Shown here: positions 7,299-14,745 of the stretch, in pieces
Numbering within the stretch: position 1 is the stretch's first letter
How the letters are laid out: each line of letters starts with the position of its first letter
From: Chthoniobacterales bacterium
GTDB taxonomy: Bacteria; Verrucomicrobiota; Verrucomicrobiia; Chthoniobacterales; UBA10450
DNA: 64,000 nucleotides
Assembly (NCBI GenBank): GCA_035274845.1
Contig: DATENU010000017.1
Location: 1-64,000, forward strand
Direction: 5' to 3'
Program-made: the position numbers and the translations under genes
The notes under the pieces: model-generated
What the model was told of the DNA's origin: nothing
Seen by the model: only the letters and a program-made list of their open reading frames with translations
Database searches by the model: none

Positions 7299-9626
7299 TC
7301 AAAATTGATAACCGACATTAAAGTTGAATTTCCCGCCTCCGCCATTGCGATCTTTGATGATGGGAATGCCATAATCGATCCGCAGAGGGCCGATGGGAAG
7401 GTCAAGTCGCAGTCCCACGCCGACGTCGGAAACAACGTGGTCGGTATTGAAATCCCACGGCCGGGCGTTCACAAAACCGGTATCGTAAAAAACGGCGGCA
7501 CGGGCCTTTTCGATGATTGGCATGGTGTATTCGATGGTGAAGGCCGCCTCAGTCTGGCCGCCCAACGGCTCGCCGTTGATATCCTTCGGACCGACATCGC
7601 GGTAATCAAAGCCGCGCAAATCGTTCGCGCCTCCCAGGAAGAGCCGGTCGTAAATCCGCACGCGATCTCCGTCGCCCCAGGTATCGACGGCGCCGAACGA
7701 GCCGGCGAACACCAAAATGGAGTCTTTATAGAGACGGAAATACTGCCGGGCTTCGATGTTCAAACCGTAGATCTGCTCGCTTCCGCCGAGAAAGCCCCCG
7801 GCAATGTAGGGAGTCACGGAAATGCGGTGCCCGCGGCGGCTCAGGAAAGGATTATCAAGGGTGCTGTGAACAATCATCGAAGTGATCTGGCTCTTCGTGG
7901 ACGAGCCTTGCTCCTTCAAAATCGCATCCGAGACACCGGCGGCGACATCGAATAGCTCCGTCACTTCGAGGCGATATCCCAGGCTGGCCGACATGAAACT
8001 GCCGATGGCCTTTCGCATTTCGAACGAGGTCCCGTAATTTCGCTGCGCGTAAACTGAACTGAGATAATCGGCCTCGCGGTAATAAACATCACCCCCAAGC
8101 GAAAGGCGGCGATCGAGAAAATACGGTTCGGTCAGCGAAAGGATGATGTCTTTACGGGTGTTCCCGTATTGGAGGCGGGCGCGAAACTTTTGACCGGCCC
8201 CGGTGAAATTTGGCCAGTTCATGATGTCGAAATTTCCCTGAGTCATTTCGATGAAACCGACCAGTTGATCGATGGTGCTGAAGCCGGCGCCGAAGTTGAG
8301 CGAGCCGGTCCGCTTCTCTTCCACCTGAATAATAAGATCCTTGCGCCCGGTTACGCCCGTGTCTTCCGGATAGGTTTCGACCTTCGCGAAATATCCGAGG
8401 TTATCGAGCCGCTTCTTGGTCGTTTCGACGCGGACGCTGTTGAGAATGTCGCCCGGCGCGATCAAGACTTCCCGGCGGATCACTTTGTCTTTCGTGCGGG
8501 TGTTTCCAATAATGTTGATGCGCTGAACAAAGGAAGGCCCGCCCTCCTGGATGGTATAGTGGACGTCGATCCGCCCCTCGCCGGCCGGGACTCCCTGCGG
8601 GGTCACCTGCAAGTCCACATAACCGCCGCTTCCGTACGCGTCCGCGATTTTCTTCGAATCTTCACGAACCTGTTTCGGCGAATAAATGCCGCCCTCTTTC
8701 ATCTTCATGAGGGCGCGAATCTTGTCGCCGCTCGCCACTTTCTGGCCGGTAATGGTTAACTTGCCGACGTGGTAAATCGGTCCTTCCACCAGGACGACGG
8801 TAAGATTCAATTTACCGTTAATGCGCTCCCGGCGGACCTCTTTGACCTCCACATCGATGTAACCGTGGTCCTGGTACCATTCGCGAACGGCGTTGATGTC
8901 CTGCTCGAGCTGGGTCTCATCGAGCCGTCCCGATTTATCGATAAATGAATAAAGCGTCTTGCCCTTCGTTTTCATCTGCTTGCGCAGAACCTTGTCGGGA
9001 AATTTCGTGTTCCCTTCGAAGCGAATGGCGCTGACGGCGCCCTTGGCTCCTTCGGTGATCGTGTAAACGACGCGCGATGTTCCGTGGGCATCGTCGGTAT
9101 CGACCCGGAATTTGACGTCGATGTCGGTGAAGCCCTTGGCCTGGTAGGTTTCAATGATCTTCTGGCGTCCCTTTTCGAGCTCTTCTTCGGTCAACGGGCC
9201 GTTGATCTTGAGGTCGATCATTTTTCTCAGTTTTTTTGCCCCGACCCGCTCGGCGCCTTCGATCTCAATTTCATTCACCAGCGAACGCGTCTGGAGAACG
9301 ACCATGACTTTGACTCGCTCACCGTCCGCCTGCCCGAAGATCCGGACGTTTTGGACGGCACCAGTCTGGTAGAGAGCTTTGATGTCCTGCTCGACGACGG
9401 CCTCGGAATAGGGCTGCCCGGGTTTGGTGCGGATTTGGGCCAGGACTTTCTCGCGCGAAATCGTCTGCGGACCAACGTATTGGACCTCCACAGAACTGAT
9501 GATGGGCGGACCCTGGCTTTGGGGCGCGGTTTGCCCCTGACCGCTTAAAGTCGCCAGAAAGGCCACAATGACGCCCAGGAGGGCTGCCTGTATTCGGCGA
9601 CGGGTCGGACCGACAAAATGTATCAT
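7299..9626 (-). CDS. bamA: BamA, outer membrane protein assembly factor
   Basis: The start is set at ATG 9626, which gives 775 residues and a signal-type N-terminus (RRRIQAALLGVIVAFLATLS). Upstream codons in frame have no BamA features. Five POTRA domains occupy about residues 45-430, followed by a 16-strand barrel ending in the C-terminal aromatic signature FNFNVGYQF. The barrel keeps the conserved surface-antigen segments, for example LFLGGANDLRGFDYRDVGP. BamA inserts beta-barrel proteins into the outer membrane. The skp gene follows 57 bases downstream, and mqnC lies 135 bases upstream on the same strand. Confidence 0.95.
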   Translation of the reverse strand: MIHFVGPTRRRIQAALLGVIVAFLATLSGQGQTAPQSQGPPIISSVEVQYVGPQTISREKVLAQIRTKPGQPYSEAVVEQDIKALYQTGAVQNVRIFGQADGERVKVMVVLQTRSLVNEIEIEGAERVGAKKLRKMIDLKINGPLTEEELEKGRQKIIETYQAKGFTDIDVKFRVDTDDAHGTSRVVYTITEGAKGAVSAIRFEGNTKFPDKVLRKQMKTKGKTLYSFIDKSGRLDETQLEQDINAVREWYQDHGYIDVEVKEVRRERINGKLNLTVVLVEGPIYHVGKLTITGQKVASGDKIRALMKMKEGGIYSPKQVREDSKKIADAYGSGGYVDLQVTPQGVPAGEGRIDVHYTIQEGGPSFVQRINIIGNTRTKDKVIRREVLIAPGDILNSVRVETTKKRLDNLGYFAKVETYPEDTGVTGRKDLIIQVEEKRTGSLNFGAGFSTIDQLVGFIEMTQGNFDIMNWPNFTGAGQKFRARLQYGNTRKDIILSLTEPYFLDRRLSLGGDVYYREADYLSSVYAQRNYGTSFEMRKAIGSFMSASLGYRLEVTELFDVAAGVSDAILKEQGSSTKSQITSMIVHSTLDNPFLSRRGHRISVTPYIAGGFLGGSEQIYGLNIEARQYFRLYKDSILVFAGSFGAVDTWGDGDRVRIYDRLFLGGANDLRGFDYRDVGPKDINGEPLGGQTEAAFTIEYTMPIIEKARAAVFYDTGFVNARPWDFNTDHVVSDVGVGLRLDLPIGPLRIDYGIPIIKDRNGGGGKFNFNVGYQF

Positions 9627-9761
9627 AGCGTAAAAAATCCCCAGGCGTCCTTCGTCTCCGACGCTTCGCAGGCGGTATTCATGGGTAAGAAGGTGGGCAT
9701 CGTCAAGGCGGATTTGGCGCTGGCGCGAGGCGTTGGACGGAGAAGAACGCACCAGTCGGCG

Positions 9762-10853
9762 CTAATTCAAGAGCTCGTACCAATTATTCCTGCGCCGTGG
9801 CTCATAGCCCGCATCCCGAATCAGGGTTTCAATTTGCGCCGAATCCAGCCGGAAAGTCGTGCCGGCGCTGCTCACGACATTCTCCTCCATCATGACCGAG
9901 CCGAAGTCGTTCGCCCCGTACTTCAGCGCCACCTGGCCGATGTCCGGCCCCTGCGTTACCCACGAACTCTGGACGTTGGCGAAGTTATCCAGGAAAATCC
10001 GGCTGAGCGCCTGCATGCGCAAATATTCGGACACGCCGGTGGGCTGTTTCACTTTTAGCACCGTGTTCTGCGGCTGGAAGGTCCAGCAGATAAATGCCGT
10101 GAACCCGCCGCTCTTGTCCTGCTGATCGCGCAGGCGCTGCAAATGTTCGATCCGGTCTGCGATCGTCTCCACATGGCCGAACATCATGGTTGCGCTCGAT
10201 TTCAGACCGAGCTCGTGCGCGGTCTGCATCACCTCCAGCCACGCGTCGGAATTGCATTTGAGGGGTGAAATCCGGTCCCGCACCCGATCGACCAGGATCT
10301 CGCCGCCGCCGCCGGGGATCGATCCAAGCCCGGCCGCTTTGAATTGTGAGATCACTTCGCGCAGCGGCATCCCAAAAAGATGCGCGAAATGCTGGAGTTC
10401 CGGCGGGCTGAAGCCGTGGATGTTTATGTGGGGATATTTTTCGCGGATGTGCCGGAGCAATTCGAGGTACCAATCGAACGACAGCCCTGGATGGTGCCCC
10501 CCCTGCATCAGGATTTGAACACCGCCCGCCGCGGAAAGTTCGTCGAGTTTTTGGTCGAGCTGCTCCCGGCTGAGCACATAATGATCTTCGTCTTTTTCGG
10601 TGCGATAGAACGCGCAGAACTTGCAGTAAACGTTGCAGACGTTGGTGTAGTTGATGTTGCGATCGATGATGTAAGTGACGATCTCGCGGCCGCGCCGATC
10701 ATAACTGGCGCCCTTCGCCAGGTCGCGCCGGGCATTGGCGAGCACCCCCAGCTCCGGCAGCGGCCGCCGATAGAGCTCGAGCGCTTCGGCGCCGGAAATT
10801 CGTTCCCCCGCCAGCACTTTGTCCGTGAGCGATTTCTCCGATAATGCGACCAC
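9762..10853 (-). CDS. mqnC: Cyclic dehypoxanthinyl futalosine synthase, radical SAM
   Basis: This protein catalyses a step of menaquinone synthesis by the futalosine route. The radical SAM cysteines are CNVYCKFC (Cys73, Cys77, Cys80 from the chosen start). Family segments QGGHHPGLSFDWYLELL, GSIPGGGGEILVDRVR and TFQPQNT are present. The open frame reaches 10946, but its first 31 codons come from a dispersed repeat (10891-10976). GTG 10853, giving 363 residues, fits the family length better; this start is an inference. It is divergent from the D-amino-acid oxidase gene. Confidence 0.93.
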   Translation of the reverse strand: MVALSEKSLTDKVLAGERISGAEALELYRRPLPELGVLANARRDLAKGASYDRRGREIVTYIIDRNINYTNVCNVYCKFCAFYRTEKDEDHYVLSREQLDQKLDELSAAGGVQILMQGGHHPGLSFDWYLELLRHIREKYPHINIHGFSPPELQHFAHLFGMPLREVISQFKAAGLGSIPGGGGEILVDRVRDRISPLKCNSDAWLEVMQTAHELGLKSSATMMFGHVETIADRIEHLQRLRDQQDKSGGFTAFICWTFQPQNTVLKVKQPTGVSEYLRMQALSRIFLDNFANVQSSWVTQGPDIGQVALKYGANDFGSVMMEENVVSSAGTTFRLDSAQIETLIRDAGYEPRRRNNWYELLN

Positions 10854-10890
10854 GGCTAATTGTAACCGAGGCAGCGCCACTCTGCACGCT

Positions 10891-10976
10891 CCAAGGAGAG
10901 GCGATTTGAAATCGCCGTGGCGTGGTCCAGCGGCGGCTAAAAACAAAAAACGGCGGTTTCAAACCGCCGCTCCTTG
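10891..10976. repeat. Dispersed palindromic repeat (GGCGATTTGAAATCGCC family), copy 1
   Basis: Two inverted half-elements, 10891-10917 and 10951-10976, each begin or end with the AAGGAG/CTCCTT edge and contain an internal palindrome around TTTGAAA or TTTCAAA. The spacer is 33 bases. Related copies lie near 24.8, 48.9 and 58.7 kb. This copy fills the intergenic space between mqnC and the D-amino-acid oxidase gene and extends the apparent mqnC frame. Confidence 0.85.
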
Positions 10977-11003
10977 AAGTCTGAGCTACAGTCTCTGCGC
11001 CAA

Positions 11004-11945
11004 ATGAAACGACGTGTGGCCATTGTCGGCGCAGGAGTCTCGGGCCTGACCTGCGGGGTACTCTTCGCCGAGAACGGGTTTGAGACTTCCATTCTCGCGG
11101 AACAGATGGGCGATGAAACCAATTCCGCCGCCGCGGCCGCGATCTGGTACCCGTACGATGTCGGCGCCGGCGCGGAAATCATTCCGTGGGCTCTCGCCAG
11201 TCGCCGTCATTTTCTCGAGCTCGCGCGCCGCCCCGATACCGGGGTGTCAGTCACGGAACTCCGCGTCTTCTCCCGGCTCGGCCCGATTGAACCGCCAGCC
11301 TGGGCGCAGTCTTTTCCGACCCGCGCGCTCGCCTCCCGGGAGATCCCAGCCGCCTTTGGGAACGGCTTTTCGATTGAAGTGCCGTTGATTGAAACCGGCA
11401 AATATCTCGAATATCTCGCGGCCCGCCTCACGACTGCCCGCGGCTCGCTCAGCAGCGGGACTCGTTTCGACAAGCTGGAGGAAATCGACGCCGCCTTTGA
11501 CCTGATCGTCAATTGCGCCGGCATCGGAGCGCGCGAGCTGGCGCCCGATCCTGAAATGGAACCACATCGCGGCCAGGTCGCGGTCGTCCAAAAGTTCGAC
11601 CTGGCTTACGCCGTCGTCTGCGATGACCCGCCGTTAATGTACGCCATCCCGCGATCGAACGATTGCGTGATCGGCGGCACGAATGACGTGAGCGACGACC
11701 GCACGCCCGATCCCAGAACAACCGCGCAGCTCATCACCGAATGCGAACGAGTCCTCGGCCGGCCAACGCCGCCTTTGATCCGCGAACGCGTCGGCTTGCG
11801 TCCGAGCCGCTCCAGCGGCGTTCGCGTCGCGGCGGGAAAACTGCGCGACAGCCGCACGGTCATCCACAACTACGGCCACGGCGGCGCCGGTTTTACCCTG
11901 TCGTGGGGTTGCGCGGAAACCGTTCTCGGGTTGGCTACGGCATAA
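11004..11945 (+). CDS. D-amino-acid oxidase (FAD-dependent)
   Basis: The start is ATG 11004, which gives 313 residues and puts the FAD dinucleotide-binding motif VAIVGAGVSGLTCGVLF at the N-terminus. The D-amino-acid oxidase family C-terminal blocks are clear: NCAGIGARELAPD, RVGLRPSRSSGVRV and HNYGHGGAGFTLSWG. The enzyme oxidises D-amino acids to keto acids with release of ammonia and hydrogen peroxide. A D-aspartate oxidase specificity cannot be excluded. Its end overlaps the convergent hydrolase gene by 11 bases. Confidence 0.93.
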   Translation: MKRRVAIVGAGVSGLTCGVLFAENGFETSILAEQMGDETNSAAAAAIWYPYDVGAGAEIIPWALASRRHFLELARRPDTGVSVTELRVFSRLGPIEPPAWAQSFPTRALASREIPAAFGNGFSIEVPLIETGKYLEYLAARLTTARGSLSSGTRFDKLEEIDAAFDLIVNCAGIGARELAPDPEMEPHRGQVAVVQKFDLAYAVVCDDPPLMYAIPRSNDCVIGGTNDVSDDRTPDPRTTAQLITECERVLGRPTPPLIRERVGLRPSRSSGVRVAAGKLRDSRTVIHNYGHGGAGFTLSWGCAETVLGLATA

Positions 11946-12792
11946 GCTTGTGCTTTTCGAGAAACGCGACCAGAGCGCGGTTGAATCGCTCCGGCTGTTC
12001 CATCATCAGAAAATGGCTGACCTTCTCCCAGACCTGATAATCCAGATCGGGCACGATCCCGCGCGCGAACTGTTCGTATTCGGCCGACCAAAGCGGTTGC
12101 TTCGCCAGAACCATAAGCACCGGAACGTTGATCTTGTCCGGCTTCCATAACGCGTCATCGACCGTCGCCTCGAACTCCGGGACCGCCACATATTGCGGCG
12201 TTTTCAGCATGGAGGTCTTGATCTTCTCGCGCATTGCCGCGTCCTGAATCGGACTCGTCATGTTATCGATCAGTTTGCCGACGTTGTCCGCATAGCTCGG
12301 CCCTTTCAATTCCGCGACGAATTTCTCCATCGCCTCCTTGTTCAAAAACGGCCGCAACCCGCCATCCACGATGACCAGTGCCCGTGTTTTCGCCGGATAC
12401 TTTCGGTAAAATTGCCAAATCACCGGCGTCCCATTGCTGTGGCCGATCAAGGTCGCCGATTTCACTTTGGCGTCGGTTAGCACCGCGTCGATGGCCCGCG
12501 CATACAAAGGCATCGTATAAGCGATCTGCGGCTTATCGCTTTGGCCATGTCCGGGCAAGTCGATCGTGATGACGTGATACTTCTCCGCGAGCGCTGCCGC
12601 CTGTCCGGACCAGAAGGTTTCGTCACACGCCCAGCCGTGAACGAAGAGAAGCGCGTTTTCCCCGGTGCCGTAATCCGTGTAATGGACCTTTGCCCCGTCG
12701 AGTTGGGCCGTTCGTGAAACTCCGCGCGATTCCGCCGCGGTGGCGACCGCTGCGGAAAACAACAACGCGGCCAAGCCGAGCTGTGCCTTCAT
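11935..12792 (-). CDS. Secreted alpha/beta hydrolase
   Basis: The 285-residue protein has a signal peptide (about residues 1-20). The alpha/beta hydrolase landmarks are the oxyanion motif LLFVHGW, DLPGHGQSDKP, the nucleophile elbow GHSNG (Ser119) and a C-terminal His260 in KVSHFLMMEQPERF. The acid residue is probably Asp143 (VIVDGG). The substrate is not predictable; relatives include esterases, haloperoxidase-like enzymes and carboxylesterases. It is convergent with the oxidase gene and 17 bases from the crystallin-like gene upstream. Confidence 0.85.
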   Translation of the reverse strand: MKAQLGLAALLFSAAVATAAESRGVSRTAQLDGAKVHYTDYGTGENALLFVHGWACDETFWSGQAAALAEKYHVITIDLPGHGQSDKPQIAYTMPLYARAIDAVLTDAKVKSATLIGHSNGTPVIWQFYRKYPAKTRALVIVDGGLRPFLNKEAMEKFVAELKGPSYADNVGKLIDNMTSPIQDAAMREKIKTSMLKTPQYVAVPEFEATVDDALWKPDKINVPVLMVLAKQPLWSAEYEQFARGIVPDLDYQVWEKVSHFLMMEQPERFNRALVAFLEKHKLMP

Positions 12793-12809
12793 TCGCGAGG
12801 GGAACGCGC

Positions 12810-13205
12810 TTACGTCAGCTCGATCGCCTGGAAGGAGCTAATGACGTCGTCCGGGCCTTTGTCCTTGAAAAAGCACTCGTAGAACCCGGGGCCCAGATCC
12901 CAATGGTCGCCCTTGTAATATTCGTCGCGATAAAACCGCCAGACGCCGCTGACGATGATGAGCGAACTGATGCGGTCGTTCCAAAAATCGCCCAGGAAAT
13001 GAAAGCTGAGGTTCGTGCGGCAGGCAGCCCCTTTGAATCCAACGTGGTCGAAGATCACGAGTTCCGGCATGGGCGCGTTGTGCGCCGCGTGCACCTGCCC
13101 GGTAATGCTCGCGCAGGCGTGGTAACTTAACGGGCCCACCTTCCACTTCGTGTCGATGATACAGCCATTCTCCGGCGCCAGTTCGGTCTTGGGTACTAGT
13201 CTCAT
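12810..13205 (-). CDS. Betagamma-crystallin-like calcium-binding protein
   Basis: The 131-residue protein has no clear signal peptide. From about residue 46 it forms one betagamma-crystallin domain. Two Greek-key calcium signatures of the (N/D)(N/D)xx(S/T)S type are visible: NDRISS at about 76-81 and DDVISS at about 119-124. Both signatures look intact, so calcium binding is likely. Microbial betagamma-crystallins are often stress or dormancy proteins, but no specific role can be deduced here. The first 45 residues have no recognised domain. Confidence 0.75.
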   Translation of the reverse strand: MRLVPKTELAPENGCIIDTKWKVGPLSYHACASITGQVHAAHNAPMPELVIFDHVGFKGAACRTNLSFHFLGDFWNDRISSLIIVSGVWRFYRDEYYKGDHWDLGPGFYECFFKDKGPDDVISSFQAIELT

Positions 13206-13286
13206 ATGGGTGTAGGAAGATTTGACCAGACGATTAGTGGGATGTCGAGGAGATGTTGCAGAGATATCCCCGGCGCGCCGACTCTC

Positions 13287-14351
13287 TCAAATCTTGTGCT
13301 CGCGATTATCCGACCGGAGCCGGATCGTTTTGTTCTGGAGGTCGTGTAAAGCCTTGATGAATCGAACCGTCCGGCTCTTCGCCCGCATGAGGATGGAATA
13401 AGTGACCGCGGTAGCTCCCTGCGACTTCACTCCCCGCAGCAGCGCGCTGTCACTAATGCCGGTTGCGCAAAAAATGATGTTCTTCCCATTCGCGAGATCG
13501 TCGGCAAAAAAAACGCGGCCCAAATCGGCTTCGTACCCCTCGGCGATCAGACTCTTGCGTTCTTTCTCGTCGCGGGGCCACATCACGCATTGCATGTCGC
13601 CTCCCAGGCATTTGATGCCCGCGGCGGCCAGGACAGCTTCCGGCGATCCGCCGATTCCAAAATAGACGTCGATCCCGCTGTCGGGAAGGGCGGGCGCCAT
13701 GGCCGCCGCGATGTCGCCGTCGCTGATCATCCGCAGAGAAGCGCCTACCGCCCGGATTTCCGCGACGATCTCCTTGTGCCGGGGCCGATCGAGCATCATC
13801 ACGACCACGTCCTGGACCCGCTTGTTCAGGGCCTGGGCGATAACGCGCAGCATTTCGTCGATCGGGCTCTCGATCTTGAGCGTGTCGATGCCGGTGATCT
13901 GCATGTGTTGCAACACTCGTGGACCGTAGGAGAGCTTCGTCATATAAAAGGAAGGAATGTCGCGCAGCGCGACTTTCACTCCCTTCTCCGGACTGGCCGC
14001 GGCGATGCAACTGATCGAATTCGGCGCGCCCTTCGAGATATTCGTCGTGCCGTCGATGGGATCGATCGCAATGTCGAATTGAGGCGTCCCGGGAAGCCAT
14101 TTCCCAAGCTGTTCGCCTTTGAAAATGCCCGGGGCGTCGTCCTTGATTCCTTCGCCGATTACGACTTCGCCGCAGATGTTCATCAGGTCGAACATTCCGC
14201 GCATCGCGTCGCAGGCCGCGGCGTCGGCCTTCTCCTTTTCGCCGCGCCCCAGCCACGGAAGCGAATTCAGGGCCGCCGCCTCCGTCGCGCGCACGAAATC
14301 GAATTCGATGATCCGTTCGATGTCGTGATAACTTTGCGGACGAAGTTTCAT
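13287..14351 (-). CDS. glpX: Class II fructose-1,6-bisphosphatase
   Basis: The start at ATG 14351 (MKLRPQSYHDIERIIEFDF) gives 354 residues. Lithium-sensitive phosphatase motifs are present: GEVVIGEGIKDDAP, DPIDGTTN (metal-binding DPxDGT) and GIGGSPEAVLAAAGIKCLGG. GlpX hydrolyses fructose-1,6-bisphosphate to fructose-6-phosphate in gluconeogenesis; some homologues also act on sedoheptulose-1,7-bisphosphate. An earlier start at 14414 is open but less likely because family members start at the MKLRPQ-like segment. Confidence 0.94.
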   Translation of the reverse strand: MKLRPQSYHDIERIIEFDFVRATEAAALNSLPWLGRGEKEKADAAACDAMRGMFDLMNICGEVVIGEGIKDDAPGIFKGEQLGKWLPGTPQFDIAIDPIDGTTNISKGAPNSISCIAAASPEKGVKVALRDIPSFYMTKLSYGPRVLQHMQITGIDTLKIESPIDEMLRVIAQALNKRVQDVVVMMLDRPRHKEIVAEIRAVGASLRMISDGDIAAAMAPALPDSGIDVYFGIGGSPEAVLAAAGIKCLGGDMQCVMWPRDEKERKSLIAEGYEADLGRVFFADDLANGKNIIFCATGISDSALLRGVKSQGATAVTYSILMRAKSRTVRFIKALHDLQNKTIRLRSDNREHKI

Positions 14352-14745
14352 TTCGGGACATTCTGCCTTCTGCGGGTAAATCGGCAAGCCGCGATCCGGT
14401 GAACCTGTTTCCACTGCAGGAAAGGCGGATGCGATTCGAGCGCCGAAAGGCGCGAAGGATTAACAGCCCGGAGTGAGCGAAGCGAACTCCGGGTATCCCG
14501 TAACCACGACACCGAACCCCTGCCAAAGTGACGGAAAACGGAGGCTGCGCTTCGTTCTCCTCCGTTCGCGATCCGTCGCCCCTTTCAGGGGCTTGTGCCG
14601 ACGCCATCACAACCCGGAGTTCCGCTTCGTTCCACTCCGGGCTTTATCTCCGACGTCCCTCCGGGACTGCAGCGGGGCCCTGGATAACAACGAACGCAAA
14701 CTCCCTCCAAGGGTGACGGCGTCTCGGGATGGGAGCAGGGCCGCG
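14352..14745. other. Gene-free interval with GC-rich repeats
   Basis: About 390 bases between glpX and the S9 peptidase gene. No plausible gene is seen; open frames here show no domain. It is filled with short inverted repeats, listed separately. The glpX promoter should lie at its left end. Confidence 0.6.
14465..14643. repeat. Pair of inverted CCCGGAGT...ACTCCGGG elements
   Basis: A dyad at 14465-14494 (CCCGGAG, then GAGCGAAGCGAA, then CTCCGGG) and a second at 14612-14643 are approximate reverse complements of each other. Each is itself a hairpin with 7-8 bp CCGGAGT/ACTCCGG arms. Other smaller palindromes lie between them, for example CCCCTTTCAGGGG at 14579-14591. Confidence 0.7.

Noticed and set aside
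13453-14610. Long open frame overlapping glpX on the same strand in another frame
   Set aside because: Its product is Arg/Gly-rich low-complexity with no domain, and it lies in a shifted frame of the clear glpX gene; typical shadow in GC-rich DNA.
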